Virus record (IMG/VR): IMGVR_UViG_3300033571_000858
Coordinates: 1-41,817 of that record
Length of the DNA stretch: 41,817 nucleotides
Source of the DNA: a virus
Direction: 5' to 3' (one strand)
Shown: positions 22,133 through 30,656 of the stretch, piece after piece
Numbering within the stretch: position 1 is the stretch's first letter
Layout: every line of letters starts with the position of its first letter
Translations under genes and position numbers: made by a program
The notes under the pieces: model-generated
What the model was told of the DNA's origin: nothing
The model's database searches: none
Seen by the model: the letters and a program-made list of their open reading frames with translations, nothing else

Positions 22133-22594
22133 TTAACCTAGGGTAGTGTCTTCCATGCCAGCGACTCTGAGTTTTGTAATGTTATTAATTTGAAATTGCT
22201 TTGCATCGATTGCTTTGAGCAGTCCCAAAAATTTGTTACGCACCATAGAAAATTCATTTATAAGTAACTGCCAATTGTATACTTCTGCATCACCATCAAC
22301 ATATCGTTCTGCGTCACGACTAGTCAATGCTCTGTTATAATTTTCTGTAAACTTACGAAAGCTTTCGCTTCGTTTTTTTCTTAACTGTATATTAAGATAT
22401 TCTAGAATTGCTTCGATCTCTTGTAATTGGTTGAACCTATGCTCGACAATGCCGGGCATAAGTCTGCTATTCATCTCCAAGTTACCTTTGAGGCTAGTTT
22501 CTATCCTAGCACTCTGTAACTCGGATTCGAAATATGAAATAGCATCAGGCAACGTTGTGATGTCGCCCGATACTTGTCTATACCAATTACTCAT
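22133..22594 (-). CDS. uvsY: UvsY-like recombination mediator
   Basis: A 153-residue helical protein. LPDAISYFESELQSARIETS and PGIVEHRFNQLQEIEAILEY are followed by RALTSRDAERYVDGDAEVYN, then MVRNKFLGLLKAIDAKQFQI and LRVAGMEDT. In T4, UvsY (137 residues) helps load UvsX on gp32-coated single strands. Length, helical composition and position beside uvsX fit, and I recall similar words in UvsY-like proteins of marine phages. The start shares 4 bases with the upstream stop. Identity is probable, not certain. Confidence 0.6.
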   Translation of the reverse strand: MSNWYRQVSGDITTLPDAISYFESELQSARIETSLKGNLEMNSRLMPGIVEHRFNQLQEIEAILEYLNIQLRKKRSESFRKFTENYNRALTSRDAERYVDGDAEVYNWQLLINEFSMVRNKFLGLLKAIDAKQFQINNITKLRVAGMEDTTLG

Positions 22595-22860
22595 TCGTCG
22601 TCGTAGTCTGAGTCGTAATTATCTTCTTCGTAGTCGTCGTCTTCGTCAATGATGTCATCGGCGGTATACAAATCTTTAATTACTGTGTCCAATGTGCTGT
22701 CGTTTCCAAGAAGTTCTTCGGCCACACTATCCATGTCGTAGTGATTTTCTAAACTACGCAGGAATGCACTAGCGGCATCATATCTTTCTTTTTTGTCAAT
22801 ATAAGTCTTAACACTTGTCCATGTATCAACAATCAAATTAACTTCTTCATCATGCAACAT
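22591..22860 (-). CDS. Small acidic protein between uvsX and uvsY-like
   Basis: An 89-residue protein with a folded helical front (MLHDEEVNLIVDTWTSVKTY, IDKKERYDAASAFLRSLENH) and a tail of almost only Asp and Glu (DDIIDEDDDYEEDNYDSDYD). The acidic tail could mimic DNA or contact gp32 or UvsX. AGGAAG site. It overlaps both recombination genes and so is made with them. Function not known. Confidence 0.68.
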   Translation of the reverse strand: MLHDEEVNLIVDTWTSVKTYIDKKERYDAASAFLRSLENHYDMDSVAEELLGNDSTLDTVIKDLYTADDIIDEDDDYEEDNYDSDYDDE

Positions 22861-23917
22861 CTTCTTCCTCCTTAGATGATTCTCCTGTATTTACTCCGGC
22901 AGTCAAATCTCTAAGCATTATGTCTGCCATAACCTTGTCAAGCAATTCGTTGGTCCAACCCTTACGCATAGCCTTAAGAATTTCTCCATCTTTAGTTGTA
23001 TAAAGATAACTATTGCCTTCACGCTTCAGGCTACCTTTTTCTTCCAACATATCAAACAAACCACTGTAAGGGCTCATACCTGTTGCATATGGAATTTGTA
23101 CGTGAACTGTCTCAAAAGGTTTAGCATAACGAGTTTTCATAATCTTACAACTAGCACGGATACCGTTGACTGTTGTAGTCTTATTACCATCTTCGTCTAG
23201 TTTAAGTTTTAGCTTACGCATAGCAACTACAATAGAACTCGCATAGATAAAGCCCTGTCCACCTGAAATTTTGTCATCTGGGTCAAACATGTCCTGGCTA
23301 GCGTATGTGTGGTTAGTAGCCACTAAACCAATGTTTAAATTACCAAACATGTTTACACAGTTACGAACCAACGCTGTTAGTGCCTTAGGCTTACGGCCCA
23401 TGTCACCTTTTAAGTCGCCTGCTTCAAACTGATTAACGTCTGTGGGAGTCAACAACATACCCAGACTGTCAACAACAAACAAGACTTTGGGACGATTATC
23501 CTCTGGCAATGCTTTGTAATCTGCTACGAACTTTGTAACTGTTTTAGCTACGTCATCAATCATAGCCATGTTAAGTTTCAACAATTTGCTTTCATCAGTG
23601 TCGACTCCAAGTGCGTGAAGCCATGCTTCGTCTAGAGCGTTTTCACTGTCAATAAGCACAACATAAATGCCCTGCTCTTGTGCGTGACGAATTAAGTTAC
23701 CTGAACAGATATAACTTTTACCTGCGCCAGATTCGCCAGCGAACACAGTGACCTTACCCATTGGCACGCCTTTGAAAAAGTCGCCACTGATCAAATAGTT
23801 CAGTGTATAGTTACCTGTGCTGATCCAATCTGTGGGATCATTGAAACCGATACTAAGACCTTCAATGCTCTTAGTGATTTCTTTTCTAAATTTGCTTACG
23901 TCAAATGGTTTTGTCAT
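22850..23917 (-). CDS. uvsX: RecA-like recombinase UvsX
   Basis: A 355-residue strand-exchange protein. Walker A GESGAGKS at about 61-68, a catalytic Glu in LIDSENALDEAWL (about 88-100), Walker B VLFVVDSLGML at about 145-155 and L2 region near GQGFIYASSIVV. UvsX filaments pair homologous DNA and drive T4-type recombination-dependent replication, with UvsY and gp32, whose genes lie on either side. AAGGAAG ribosome site. The C-terminus is acidic (ESSKEEEDVA). Length agrees with T4 UvsX (391). Confidence 0.95.
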   Translation of the reverse strand: MTKPFDVSKFRKEITKSIEGLSIGFNDPTDWISTGNYTLNYLISGDFFKGVPMGKVTVFAGESGAGKSYICSGNLIRHAQEQGIYVVLIDSENALDEAWLHALGVDTDESKLLKLNMAMIDDVAKTVTKFVADYKALPEDNRPKVLFVVDSLGMLLTPTDVNQFEAGDLKGDMGRKPKALTALVRNCVNMFGNLNIGLVATNHTYASQDMFDPDDKISGGQGFIYASSIVVAMRKLKLKLDEDGNKTTTVNGIRASCKIMKTRYAKPFETVHVQIPYATGMSPYSGLFDMLEEKGSLKREGNSYLYTTKDGEILKAMRKGWTNELLDKVMADIMLRDLTAGVNTGESSKEEEDVA

Positions 23918-24173
23918 TTTGATCTTCCTTTTGTTCTATTTTATATACTTCCAGCATCCTTGTCAATGGTTCCATTTGTTCTTGAAAGACTTCTGGTGAT
24001 GCATCTGCTACACGTTTCATATCCCAACTGTTAGGGAAATGTCTAGCGATAGAATAAGCTTCACGTCTGACTTGTTTGGAAATCCTAGGATACTTTTTAG
24101 TATCGTGGGCAAGTTCTCGAAGGAACCTTTCTGCCCACATCACAGCACGATATCTTTCGTCTGGTAGTGTCAT
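23901..24173 (-). CDS. Small BPSL0761-like protein between gp32 and uvsX
   Basis: A 90-residue protein starting MTLPDERYRAVMWAERFLRE and containing KQVRREAYSIARHFPNSWDM. From memory this is the pattern of the BPSL0761-type family (TxPDER-RA, FL-EL, VP-LR--A--LLRHYP), mostly bacterial and of unknown function. I start at 24173; the TTG at 24212 gives 13 extra residues with no family match. It overlaps uvsX by 17 bases. The 80-base gap to gp32 shows no clear promoter or terminator. Confidence 0.62.
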   Translation of the reverse strand: MTLPDERYRAVMWAERFLRELAHDTKKYPRISKQVRREAYSIARHFPNSWDMKRVADASPEVFQEQMEPLTRMLEVYKIEQKEDQNDKTI

Positions 24174-24253
24174 TTTATCTTCTCTACTGCATAGAAGAAC
24201 CTGGGCGTACAATAACCATTTACCGGTTAGTTATCGCAGAGGCCCAAGCCGTA

Positions 24254-25270
24254 TTACTTTTGTTGACGATTACGGATCATCGCAAGAATGTCGTTGACAT
24301 TCTTTTTACCTTCTGGTGCAGGAGCGTTGTCTGTTTCAAAAGGTGCGTCATCTTCATCATCTGCTACCACAGTAGGCTTAGCCACTGGTACCGGACGAGC
24401 TGCCTGTGCAGGTGCTTTAAAGCTTGCTTCTGCCGCATCTACGTCATCTGCTACACCAGACGGAACCAAGTTACCAAGGTTTACACCTGCTGGCTTGAAG
24501 TATTGTCCCCAACGCTTAGGATCATACAACTCACCATCTACGCTGGCTTTGAACATGTCATAAATGACTTCAACTTCTTCTTTAGTCGGCTTCTTAGGCA
24601 TAAAGTCATTTAGATTGTAAAGACCATACTTGGCAATTGCTTCAAGTTCTGTCTCATTAAGGCCACGCTCTTTGCGAGCAAAACTACTTGTGCTGTAGTC
24701 TGCATATTGACCCTTAGTTGTTTTTGTCAAACGGAAGTCTGTGCCGTTTTCGTAGTCTGTGAACAGACTTTCCATATCCGGATCCATCAACGCACCTTTA
24801 ACAATGTTAAAGATACTTGGGTTGATAATCAATCTACGGATTGGATTCTCTGGCAATGTTTCTTCTGCCAAACTGCTTTGTACAACAAAGCCTTGGAAGA
24901 CATAAGATTTTTTCTTCCAGTATTTACGACCTAGGTCTTCCAAAGACTTATCTTTGAACCAAGGACGAATCTCTGCGTGGATAGGGCAAGTTTCTTTCCA
25001 CATTTCCATACATGGAACAGTAACTGTTACACGCTTGCTTTCATCGCCGCCTTTAACGCCACCGAACTCTAGTCGGATCATTTGGCGCTCACGCCATGGG
25101 AATGTGTTAGTGTCGTCACCATCTGGTAGGAAACGAAGAACTGCTGTGCTGTTTTCTGGGATGTTCCAAAACGGGAAAATTGCGTTGTCGCCTCCGCCGC
25201 CTTGTTTGTTACCGCTTGTACGGTTTTCTTGCTCTAGTAGTCGAGCGCGAATTTCTGCTAATGTTGCCAT
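24254..25270 (-). CDS. 32: Single-stranded DNA-binding protein gp32
   Basis: A 338-residue protein that coats single-stranded DNA at forks and recombination sites. It has a helical basic N-terminus (MATLAEIRARLLEQENRTSG), a core with a zinc-binding site near residues 87-98 (PCMEMWKETCPIH) and aromatic OB-fold strands, and the acidic, flexible C-terminal tail (VADDEDDAPFETDNAPAPEG) typical of gp32, which recruits UvsX, gp41 and the polymerase. AAGGAAA site. T4 gp32 represses its own translation; a 70-base leader here would allow a similar control. Confidence 0.9.
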   Translation of the reverse strand: MATLAEIRARLLEQENRTSGNKQGGGGDNAIFPFWNIPENSTAVLRFLPDGDDTNTFPWRERQMIRLEFGGVKGGDESKRVTVTVPCMEMWKETCPIHAEIRPWFKDKSLEDLGRKYWKKKSYVFQGFVVQSSLAEETLPENPIRRLIINPSIFNIVKGALMDPDMESLFTDYENGTDFRLTKTTKGQYADYSTSSFARKERGLNETELEAIAKYGLYNLNDFMPKKPTKEEVEVIYDMFKASVDGELYDPKRWGQYFKPAGVNLGNLVPSGVADDVDAAEASFKAPAQAARPVPVAKPTVVADDEDDAPFETDNAPAPEGKKNVNDILAMIRNRQQK

Positions 25271-25346
25271 GATTTTTTCCTTATAAAATGCCAGGGTTTA
25301 AAAAGTTTGTTGCCTGGAACACAAGATACTCTCATCCTGTGAACGT

Positions 25347-25376
25347 ATTGTAACACTCTATTGTGTGTTACGTCAA
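25347..25376 (-). promoter_or_regulatory. Promoter of gene 32
   Basis: TTGACG-N18-TACAAT with extended TGT before the -10. The leader is about 70 bases and contains CCAGG and CCTGG arms, 17 bases apart, upstream of the ribosome site. A palindrome at 25374-25409 overlaps the -35. Confidence 0.6.
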
Positions 25377-25409
25377 CAGCAATTCTACCGTTTGGATGAA
25401 TTGCTGTTG
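25374..25409. repeat. 12-bp inverted repeat overlapping the gene 32 promoter
   Basis: CAACAGCAATTC and GAATTGCTGTTG form a perfect 12-bp stem with a 12-base loop. No U-run follows. It overlaps the -35, like the repeat at the peptidase promoter, and is a candidate operator. Confidence 0.75.
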
Positions 25410-25423
25410 AATTTATTTAGTCT

Positions 25424-26686
25424 TTATTTCAATATTTCTTCTAGGGAGTATTTCTTCAAAGCACTTTCGAACATAGCGCCAATTTCAAAACGGCTATCTT
25501 CAAATGTTGCTGTTTGCTTACTACTCTTACCAATAATACTGCGAGTTAGATTTTCTACTGCCATTGGATCTAAATGACCTTTTGCCACGCCTTCTGCTAC
25601 ACGAGTTAATTGGTTTTTAATTGTGTCGTCTTCCAAAACAGGAAGTACCAAATTAATTAACTGTGACGTATTAACTGTTGGGCTTTCGTAAACAATCATA
25701 CTTGTAAAATCTAAGTCTGGAATCGCACTTACAGCAATAGTAGAACTTTCTTCTACTTGCTGTTTTAATGAATCAAATGCCTGAGTTGCTTCCATTTTTG
25801 CTTGGTATTCTTTTAAGTAGCCATTTAGTTTTGGTAACATTGAGCCAATAGTTTCGTCAAATACGTTTTTAGTTAGTTTTTCTTTTAGTGCGTCCAGATC
25901 ATTTTCATCTTGTTCGTGTACATCACTCATCAAGCGATCAGTGTTATAACGACCCAATAAATCTTTAATTTCATTTAAACGGCCAGTAACTGCAAACTGT
26001 ACATCGTTGGCCTGTTCTTGTAAACCTTGACTTCTAATATAACGAGCAACTTGCATTAGTTGACTACGCTCTTCGCTTAGGCCGATAATCTTTTGTCCGA
26101 CTTCATCATAAGGTGTACCACCTTCAGCAACGTGACGAGTCATTGTGCGAGCACCTGCCAAATGGATTTGTGGATAACGGAAGCGTTCACCTTGAGCGTT
26201 TTCAATAAACAATGCTCTGATGTTACGGCTTCTACTGCCCATTACTTCTTCGTTAACAGGCTTGCTGTGACGAATGATTAGTTTAGCGCCATCAGTTTGT
26301 TGATAGCTAGTTTTCATTGACCCTTGTACTGGGCTTAAACTTTCTTGTACTCTTGCCATGTTCTCTACATCCTTTGGTTCAATATTTTTACCTGTATAGG
26401 GCATTAAATCTACGCCCATAACGAATTTCTTTGCAATACCATTGCGTATGGTATTTTCTAATTTGTTTAATCTTTCGCGATCCGTATTATCACCATATTT
26501 GATTTTTATTACTCGTTCTTTTTCGTCGATGATAATTGTAAACTTTTCATCTGTACTATAAAAGTATCTTGCTTTTGTAGCAGTGGCAGTTTGTTTGCCA
26601 CTTTTATCATTCATAGTAATGCTATAACCAAATCCTTTGAGTTGGTCAAACACTCTATCAGCTATAGTATTATAATCAATCGCCAT
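25424..26686 (-). CDS. Conserved large hypothetical phage protein
   Basis: A 420-residue protein. Residues 130-210 hold a distinctive block (KLIIRHSKPVNEEVMGSRSR, FIENAQGERFRYPQIHLAGA, RTMTRHVAEGGTPYDEVGQK) that I recall as a conserved unknown of marine T4-like phages. The rest is helical (NEIKDLLGRYNTDRLMSDVH and others). It lies between the terminase and gp32, and the AGG ribosome site is inside a GGTAAATA word. It could be a virion or injected protein. No enzyme motif is seen. Confidence 0.68.
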   Translation of the reverse strand: MAIDYNTIADRVFDQLKGFGYSITMNDKSGKQTATATKARYFYSTDEKFTIIIDEKERVIKIKYGDNTDRERLNKLENTIRNGIAKKFVMGVDLMPYTGKNIEPKDVENMARVQESLSPVQGSMKTSYQQTDGAKLIIRHSKPVNEEVMGSRSRNIRALFIENAQGERFRYPQIHLAGARTMTRHVAEGGTPYDEVGQKIIGLSEERSQLMQVARYIRSQGLQEQANDVQFAVTGRLNEIKDLLGRYNTDRLMSDVHEQDENDLDALKEKLTKNVFDETIGSMLPKLNGYLKEYQAKMEATQAFDSLKQQVEESSTIAVSAIPDLDFTSMIVYESPTVNTSQLINLVLPVLEDDTIKNQLTRVAEGVAKGHLDPMAVENLTRSIIGKSSKQTATFEDSRFEIGAMFESALKKYSLEEILK

Positions 26687-26707
26687 GTATATATTTACCT
26701 ATTTTAA

Positions 26708-28243
26708 TTAAATTATTCCAATTGGCATAGGAGCAATAAAATCGCCACTGCCGCGCTCTACTAGCTTGTTATACGTTTGCTCATCGTATTTCATTAAATG
26801 CTCAATGAGTCTAACTGCTAGAATTGTACCCATAACCAAGTCATCTGTTTCGCCTTCTTTGGCAGCAAAGCTAGCACCATGAGCAACAAAGGTTTTTAGT
26901 TCTTGTATTAAATTCTTGCTCTTTGGAGTCATTTTACCGCTTTCGATATAATACTTTAACTTAGTACATGCGGCAAGTTTACTTTTATTTGTCGTATTAA
27001 AGCCACGACGTTTGCCTCCTGGTTCGCTGATAAAGTATCCAGGAATACGTTCTTCTCCATACTCTGTAATAGCAACCAATGCAGCTTCCCCCAGTGTATT
27101 GTTTTCCACGCTCCAATAAATTTGGTCATTGGCGACGCCATTTTCACGCAGATATTCTAGTATAGTTATAAGCATACGCAACTGGCCGCGCACATCTGTT
27201 TTATTGTGCTGCCATTCTGCTACTTGCACAAGATCTGGTAATCTAAAAATTTCAATGGCTGCTGGATCGCTGCCTGTACCTAAACTAGGATCCCATGCAA
27301 CAACATACATATTATCTGTCATAATACGGTCATAGATTCGTATTTGTCCGATTTTATTAATAGGATCTATGCCAGTCATGCCAGTTAACATCATACTGCT
27401 AACCAATGTCTCATCTGCGGTAATGAATATACATTCATGCTCTCGGAGGAAACGTTCTTCGCCGATTTTACTACGCTCAGTGTCGCCCCATTTTTCATCT
27501 CTATCTGGATGGTCACTCCATATATAGGATATACTGGCAAAGCCATTCTTACCTACATTACTTGGGTTGCCAAAAGCATCTGTCTTTTTATTGGCTTCAT
27601 TCCAAATTTGTGCGAATTGGTCATTGTCTTGGTTAGGTGTGCTTGTGATAATACACTTACCACCTGTTGCTAGCGTCGGACTCAATGCTGTCCAAAACTC
27701 TTTGGCAATGCGAGGTGGAACGAAGGCAAACTCGTCTAAGTATACCAGCGTGATAGACATACCACGACCAGTATTTTCTGTTGTTGTGGCACTGACAATA
27801 CGTGACCCGTTATCAAAGTCTATGCTACCTTTGTTATAGCTAGTAGCACCTGCTTTGATCCATTCAGGCAAGTTCTCATACATGAAACGAACACGTTGCA
27901 TAATTTCTTGAGAACCAGTATATTTGTGTGCGGCAATTAGAATTGTACTGTCTGGCACGAACATAGCGTACCATAGCAAGTAACCTGCGGCACAAGTTGA
28001 TTTACCCATCTGTCTACCAAGCATGTTAATGCTATAACGATTTTCATGATAGCATTTAATTAAGTCTACTTGATAATCGTACAAATGAAACCTGACACGG
28101 CCTTTTGTTGGGTGTTGCACCCACATGTACTCTTGAATAAAATACACAGGATCAGTAGCAGATTTTACAATCTCTGTTATCTGATGCTCTGTGTAATTTT
28201 CTTTTTTATAGGCTTGTTTAACTAAAACCGGGGTGCCGCTCAT
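26708..28243 (-). CDS. 17: Terminase large subunit (gp17)
   Basis: A 511-residue packaging motor and nuclease. ATPase: Walker A RQMGKST (about 77-83) and Walker B LVYLDEFAF (about 166-174). Nuclease (RNase H fold): first Asp in VVAWDPSLGTGSD (D318), Glu in YWSVENNTLG (E380) and the late pair TDDLVMG (D467-D468). It packages DNA into the prohead and cuts concatemers, guided by gp16. T4 gp17 is 610 residues. Its start overlaps the stop of 28240-28998 by 4 bases. Confidence 0.95.
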   Translation of the reverse strand: MSGTPVLVKQAYKKENYTEHQITEIVKSATDPVYFIQEYMWVQHPTKGRVRFHLYDYQVDLIKCYHENRYSINMLGRQMGKSTCAAGYLLWYAMFVPDSTILIAAHKYTGSQEIMQRVRFMYENLPEWIKAGATSYNKGSIDFDNGSRIVSATTTENTGRGMSITLVYLDEFAFVPPRIAKEFWTALSPTLATGGKCIITSTPNQDNDQFAQIWNEANKKTDAFGNPSNVGKNGFASISYIWSDHPDRDEKWGDTERSKIGEERFLREHECIFITADETLVSSMMLTGMTGIDPINKIGQIRIYDRIMTDNMYVVAWDPSLGTGSDPAAIEIFRLPDLVQVAEWQHNKTDVRGQLRMLITILEYLRENGVANDQIYWSVENNTLGEAALVAITEYGEERIPGYFISEPGGKRRGFNTTNKSKLAACTKLKYYIESGKMTPKSKNLIQELKTFVAHGASFAAKEGETDDLVMGTILAVRLIEHLMKYDEQTYNKLVERGSGDFIAPMPIGII

Positions 28244-28998
28244 TTGCCTGCTTTAAATTTTTTGTAAGCTTCCATCATTGCCTGTTCGCCTAATGGATTA
28301 TCACCTTGTCCAGATGGCTTGTTCATTGCACTGCCTGGCTTACCAGCTCCTGTGCCTTTCATACCCCAGTCACGGATATCGCCATAGGCTTTTGGATCAC
28401 GCTCTTTAGTTTGAGCAGGAGTATTGCCCCATTCTTCTTCTACTTCTTGCTTAGGAGCTTTAGCTTGTTCTTCTTGTGGTGCAGCCGTTTTAGTTACTTC
28501 GGCATCTTTGTTAACACCAGCTAGCTTCATGATGTGAATAATCTCATCAGGCATGTCTGTTGTCATTTGTAAATTGTTTTCACCATTTTGAATACTTAAT
28601 GTATACTTTGCTTTTAAACCAGCATCACTAGTTGATGTATCCATGCCCATTACTTGAGCAGGTACACCCATGCCAGGTGCTTCCGTACCAGTTACTGACA
28701 TCGGACTCATGTCGGCATATTCTTCGCCACACTCTGTGATGCCTGCAAGTTTACGCATTGCTGATAATGAATCAGTTTCTTTAACTTCTTCTTTGTCTTT
28801 AAGAGCATCTGACATAGGCTCTGTTTTATTACCATCGTCATCTGCATCGATGAAATCTGGCTTTTTAGCTTCTTCGACTGCACAGTCACCTTCGTGAGCT
28901 TTGCCACAGTCTGTGCATTTTTCTTCTTCAGCTTCAGTGACTGCGCCTTGCATGCCACCGATTGCGTTTAATTTGCTCATTAGTCTTGCTAAATCCAT
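28240..28998 (-). CDS. Acidic disordered phage protein with LAG motifs
   Basis: A 252-residue, mostly disordered acidic protein. A Cys-rich start (EEKCTDCGKAHEGDCAVEEA) could bind a metal. MRKLAGITECGEE and IMKLAGVNKDAEVTK repeat a small LAG(I/V) word that also occurs in the 63-residue protein at 36063. The C-terminus EQAMMEAYKKFKAGK is a short basic helix. It has an AAAGGAAA site. Acidic low-complexity composition beside the packaging genes suggests a scaffold or prohead role; this is inference. Confidence 0.65.
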   Translation of the reverse strand: MDLARLMSKLNAIGGMQGAVTEAEEEKCTDCGKAHEGDCAVEEAKKPDFIDADDDGNKTEPMSDALKDKEEVKETDSLSAMRKLAGITECGEEYADMSPMSVTGTEAPGMGVPAQVMGMDTSTSDAGLKAKYTLSIQNGENNLQMTTDMPDEIIHIMKLAGVNKDAEVTKTAAPQEEQAKAPKQEVEEEWGNTPAQTKERDPKAYGDIRDWGMKGTGAGKPGSAMNKPSGQGDNPLGEQAMMEAYKKFKAGK

Positions 28999-29000
28999 GA

Positions 29001-29645
29001 TTAGTTTCCTTTACCCGCTGGGGCTGTAAATGTTCGCACCGGACTCTTTTTATTAGTCGCTTTGCTGTCACCTATTTCAGGCTCAGTTGCAGGAACATCT
29101 GGATCCTTGATAACCTTAGGTGCTTTAGTTTCTTTTTTGCGTTCGTCGCTTAATTTTTTCAATTCTTTTAAGAACTTAGTATTGTACTTGTCGCCATAAA
29201 GATCTTCTGCTTTAACGTCAGACTTTTCGCTCTTGTCATAGTCAGTGCCAATCTTAGCTTTATATTCTTCGTCTTTAACTTTAAACTTTTCTGCTTCTTC
29301 GTCGTTCTGTGCTTCAATCTCACGTGGCTCATTGGCCATACGAACAACAACAAGTCCTTCATTGATGTTTAACAGTTTTGCTAGTTCTTGCTTTAGCATT
29401 TCTGGACTAACTGGCAAATTGGATGTGAAGTCAATGATATAAACTTCCGCCATATCCAAGTTAGGAAAGTCTAAAGGACGTCTCATTAGTATTGTTTTAC
29501 TAGGACGAGTAATTTTTTCTGCATCATATTTTTCTAGATGCTTTTCAATTTTGTCGCAAAGTTCATCAGTACATTCGCAGGCTAATTTAATGCGAACATC
29601 GTGTTTTTGCTGTAATGTTTCTATGTATTCTAATAGAGTCTTCAT
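29001..29645 (-). CDS. Conserved phage protein with capsid-targeting-like N-terminus
   Basis: A 214-residue protein. I start at 29645 (MKTLLEYIETLQQKHDVRIK), not at the TTG at 29672, because a GGAGA ribosome site and a late promoter precede this ATG. The first residues resemble the T4 capsid-targeting peptide (M-K-T-x5-I-x-E). The folded part is mixed alpha/beta (RRPLDFPNLDMAEVYIIDFT), and the last 80 residues are highly charged and disordered. A virion-assembly role is likely, based on promoter, N-terminus and packaging neighbours. Confidence 0.65.
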   Translation of the reverse strand: MKTLLEYIETLQQKHDVRIKLACECTDELCDKIEKHLEKYDAEKITRPSKTILMRRPLDFPNLDMAEVYIIDFTSNLPVSPEMLKQELAKLLNINEGLVVVRMANEPREIEAQNDEEAEKFKVKDEEYKAKIGTDYDKSEKSDVKAEDLYGDKYNTKFLKELKKLSDERKKETKAPKVIKDPDVPATEPEIGDSKATNKKSPVRTFTAPAGKGN

Positions 29646-29662
29646 TGTAATCTCCGATACAT

Positions 29663-29670
29663 TATTTATC
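29663..29670 (-). promoter_or_regulatory. Late promoter GATAAATA
   Basis: GATAAATA on the minus strand, 17 bases before the ATG at 29645, with GGAGA between them. It lies just past the stop of the gp16-like gene. Confidence 0.6.
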
Positions 29671-29673
29671 AAT

Positions 29674-30189
29674 TCATTTGTTCTTTAAGTTCTGATTGAT
29701 TAAGTTAAGGATAGCATTACGGTCTGTGGTAAGTTCTGTGGGCTTATCTCCGTCTCCGGTGTCATCTTTGCCCAAGTCCTTTTGCAATTTTGCTAGTTTT
29801 AACTGTAGTTCAATCATCTTAAGCTTCTTGTCTAGCTTAGTTGTTTTTGCTGTAATAGCATTGCCCATCATAGTACTAGCAACTTCGAATATTTTGCCGG
29901 CATTTCTGTCATCAACATTGAATCCCAAATCCATTAATCTAGCAAATTGTTCCATGGCTTGATTGGCGTAATCATCTAATGCATGATCTTCTGTTTCCAA
30001 TCCTTTGACTTGCGGCAATGCTTCATCTATTTTAGCAGCAACACTGAGTTGGTCTTTGATTTTAGTTAATGCATCTGACATTGGCACTATTTCAGCAACG
30101 GGTAATAACTGCTGATCTTCAGCTACGCTGTCATTACGATCCGGTTCTATAGAATCTACATTAAAAAAATCTTCTAACTTTTTAGTCAT
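29674..30189 (-). CDS. 16: Terminase small subunit (gp16-like)
   Basis: A 171-residue helical protein. The segment HALDDYANQAMEQFARLMDL, with IFEVASTMMGNAITAKTTKL and DKKLKMIELQLKLAKLQKDL, matches the helix pattern of T4 gp16 (164 residues; FATLMGQM, then EILKLHKDMKDI). gp16 forms rings that bind DNA and activate gp17 for packaging. Two other genes separate it from gp17. Overlap with the gp4 gene is 4 bases. The match is by eye and seems solid over the central helices. Confidence 0.75.
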   Translation of the reverse strand: MTKKLEDFFNVDSIEPDRNDSVAEDQQLLPVAEIVPMSDALTKIKDQLSVAAKIDEALPQVKGLETEDHALDDYANQAMEQFARLMDLGFNVDDRNAGKIFEVASTMMGNAITAKTTKLDKKLKMIELQLKLAKLQKDLGKDDTGDGDKPTELTTDRNAILNLINQNLKNK

Positions 30190-30656
30190 CTTCTTTTTGC
30201 TCTTGTTGTTTTGGGTTTGCTTTTTGCTCCCCAGTTATTGTATATATCTTCTTCAGTGAGTATTCTAAACTTCATTCCATGTCGTTGGCACCATGCTCTA
30301 GCGGCTTCCCATTTTGCCATGTTTAATACTACTGCGGCTTTTTCTTGCTGTGTTTTAGCCATTTCAAGCACTGCTTGATTGCGTGGTTTGACTTCAATCA
30401 CTTCACTGATTTTATTACCGTTTTTGTCTTGGTAAGTTATAAGAAAGTCGGGCACATAAAACGTTTCCTTGCCTGTAAAAGGATTACGATATGGCACTCG
30501 CAGGCTTTCGCTGGCCCATGCTATAACCGCAGGATGGTTGTCGCAGAAACGCATTACTGTTAATTCCCAGCCGCTTCTATATTTGGGACGATTGCTGCCT
30601 ATATACTTGCTTGGGTTTTCTGGTGCAAAATACCCTTGACTATAATTATTAGCCAT
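30186..30656 (-). CDS. 4: Head completion protein gp4
   Basis: A 156-residue protein. NPSKYIGSNRPKYRSGWELT and VMRFCDNHPAVIAWASESL are followed by PYRNPFTGKETFYVPDFLIT and SEVIEVKPRNQ. This is the TnsA-like nuclease fold of T4 gp4 (150 residues), which completes the DNA-filled head before tail joining. The E-x-K-P (VIEVKP) and PDF residues are intact. AGGTGG ribosome site, and one-base overlap with the upstream 92-residue gene. Confidence 0.9.
   Translation of the reverse strand: MANNYSQGYFAPENPSKYIGSNRPKYRSGWELTVMRFCDNHPAVIAWASESLRVPYRNPFTGKETFYVPDFLITYQDKNGNKISEVIEVKPRNQAVLEMAKTQQEKAAVVLNMAKWEAARAWCQRHGMKFRILTEEDIYNNWGAKSKPKTTRAKRR

Noticed and set aside
24174-24212. TTG start giving 13 extra residues before MTLPDER
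   Set aside because: The extra residues show no family resemblance, and the family begins at the M-x-x-PDER position.
24174-24253. Weak stem with a GGTAAATG word in the gap between gp32 and the BPSL0761-like gene
   Set aside because: The stem is only about 5 bp with no U-run, and the word deviates from the late octamer.
26689-26696. GGTAAATA just before the 25424-26686 gene as a late promoter
   Set aside because: It ends only 3 bases before the ATG, so transcription would start at or inside the start codon. The AGG in it is better read as the ribosome site.
29646-29672. TTG start nine codons upstream of MKTLLEYIE
   Set aside because: The late promoter and GGAGA ribosome site lie between it and the ATG at 29645.
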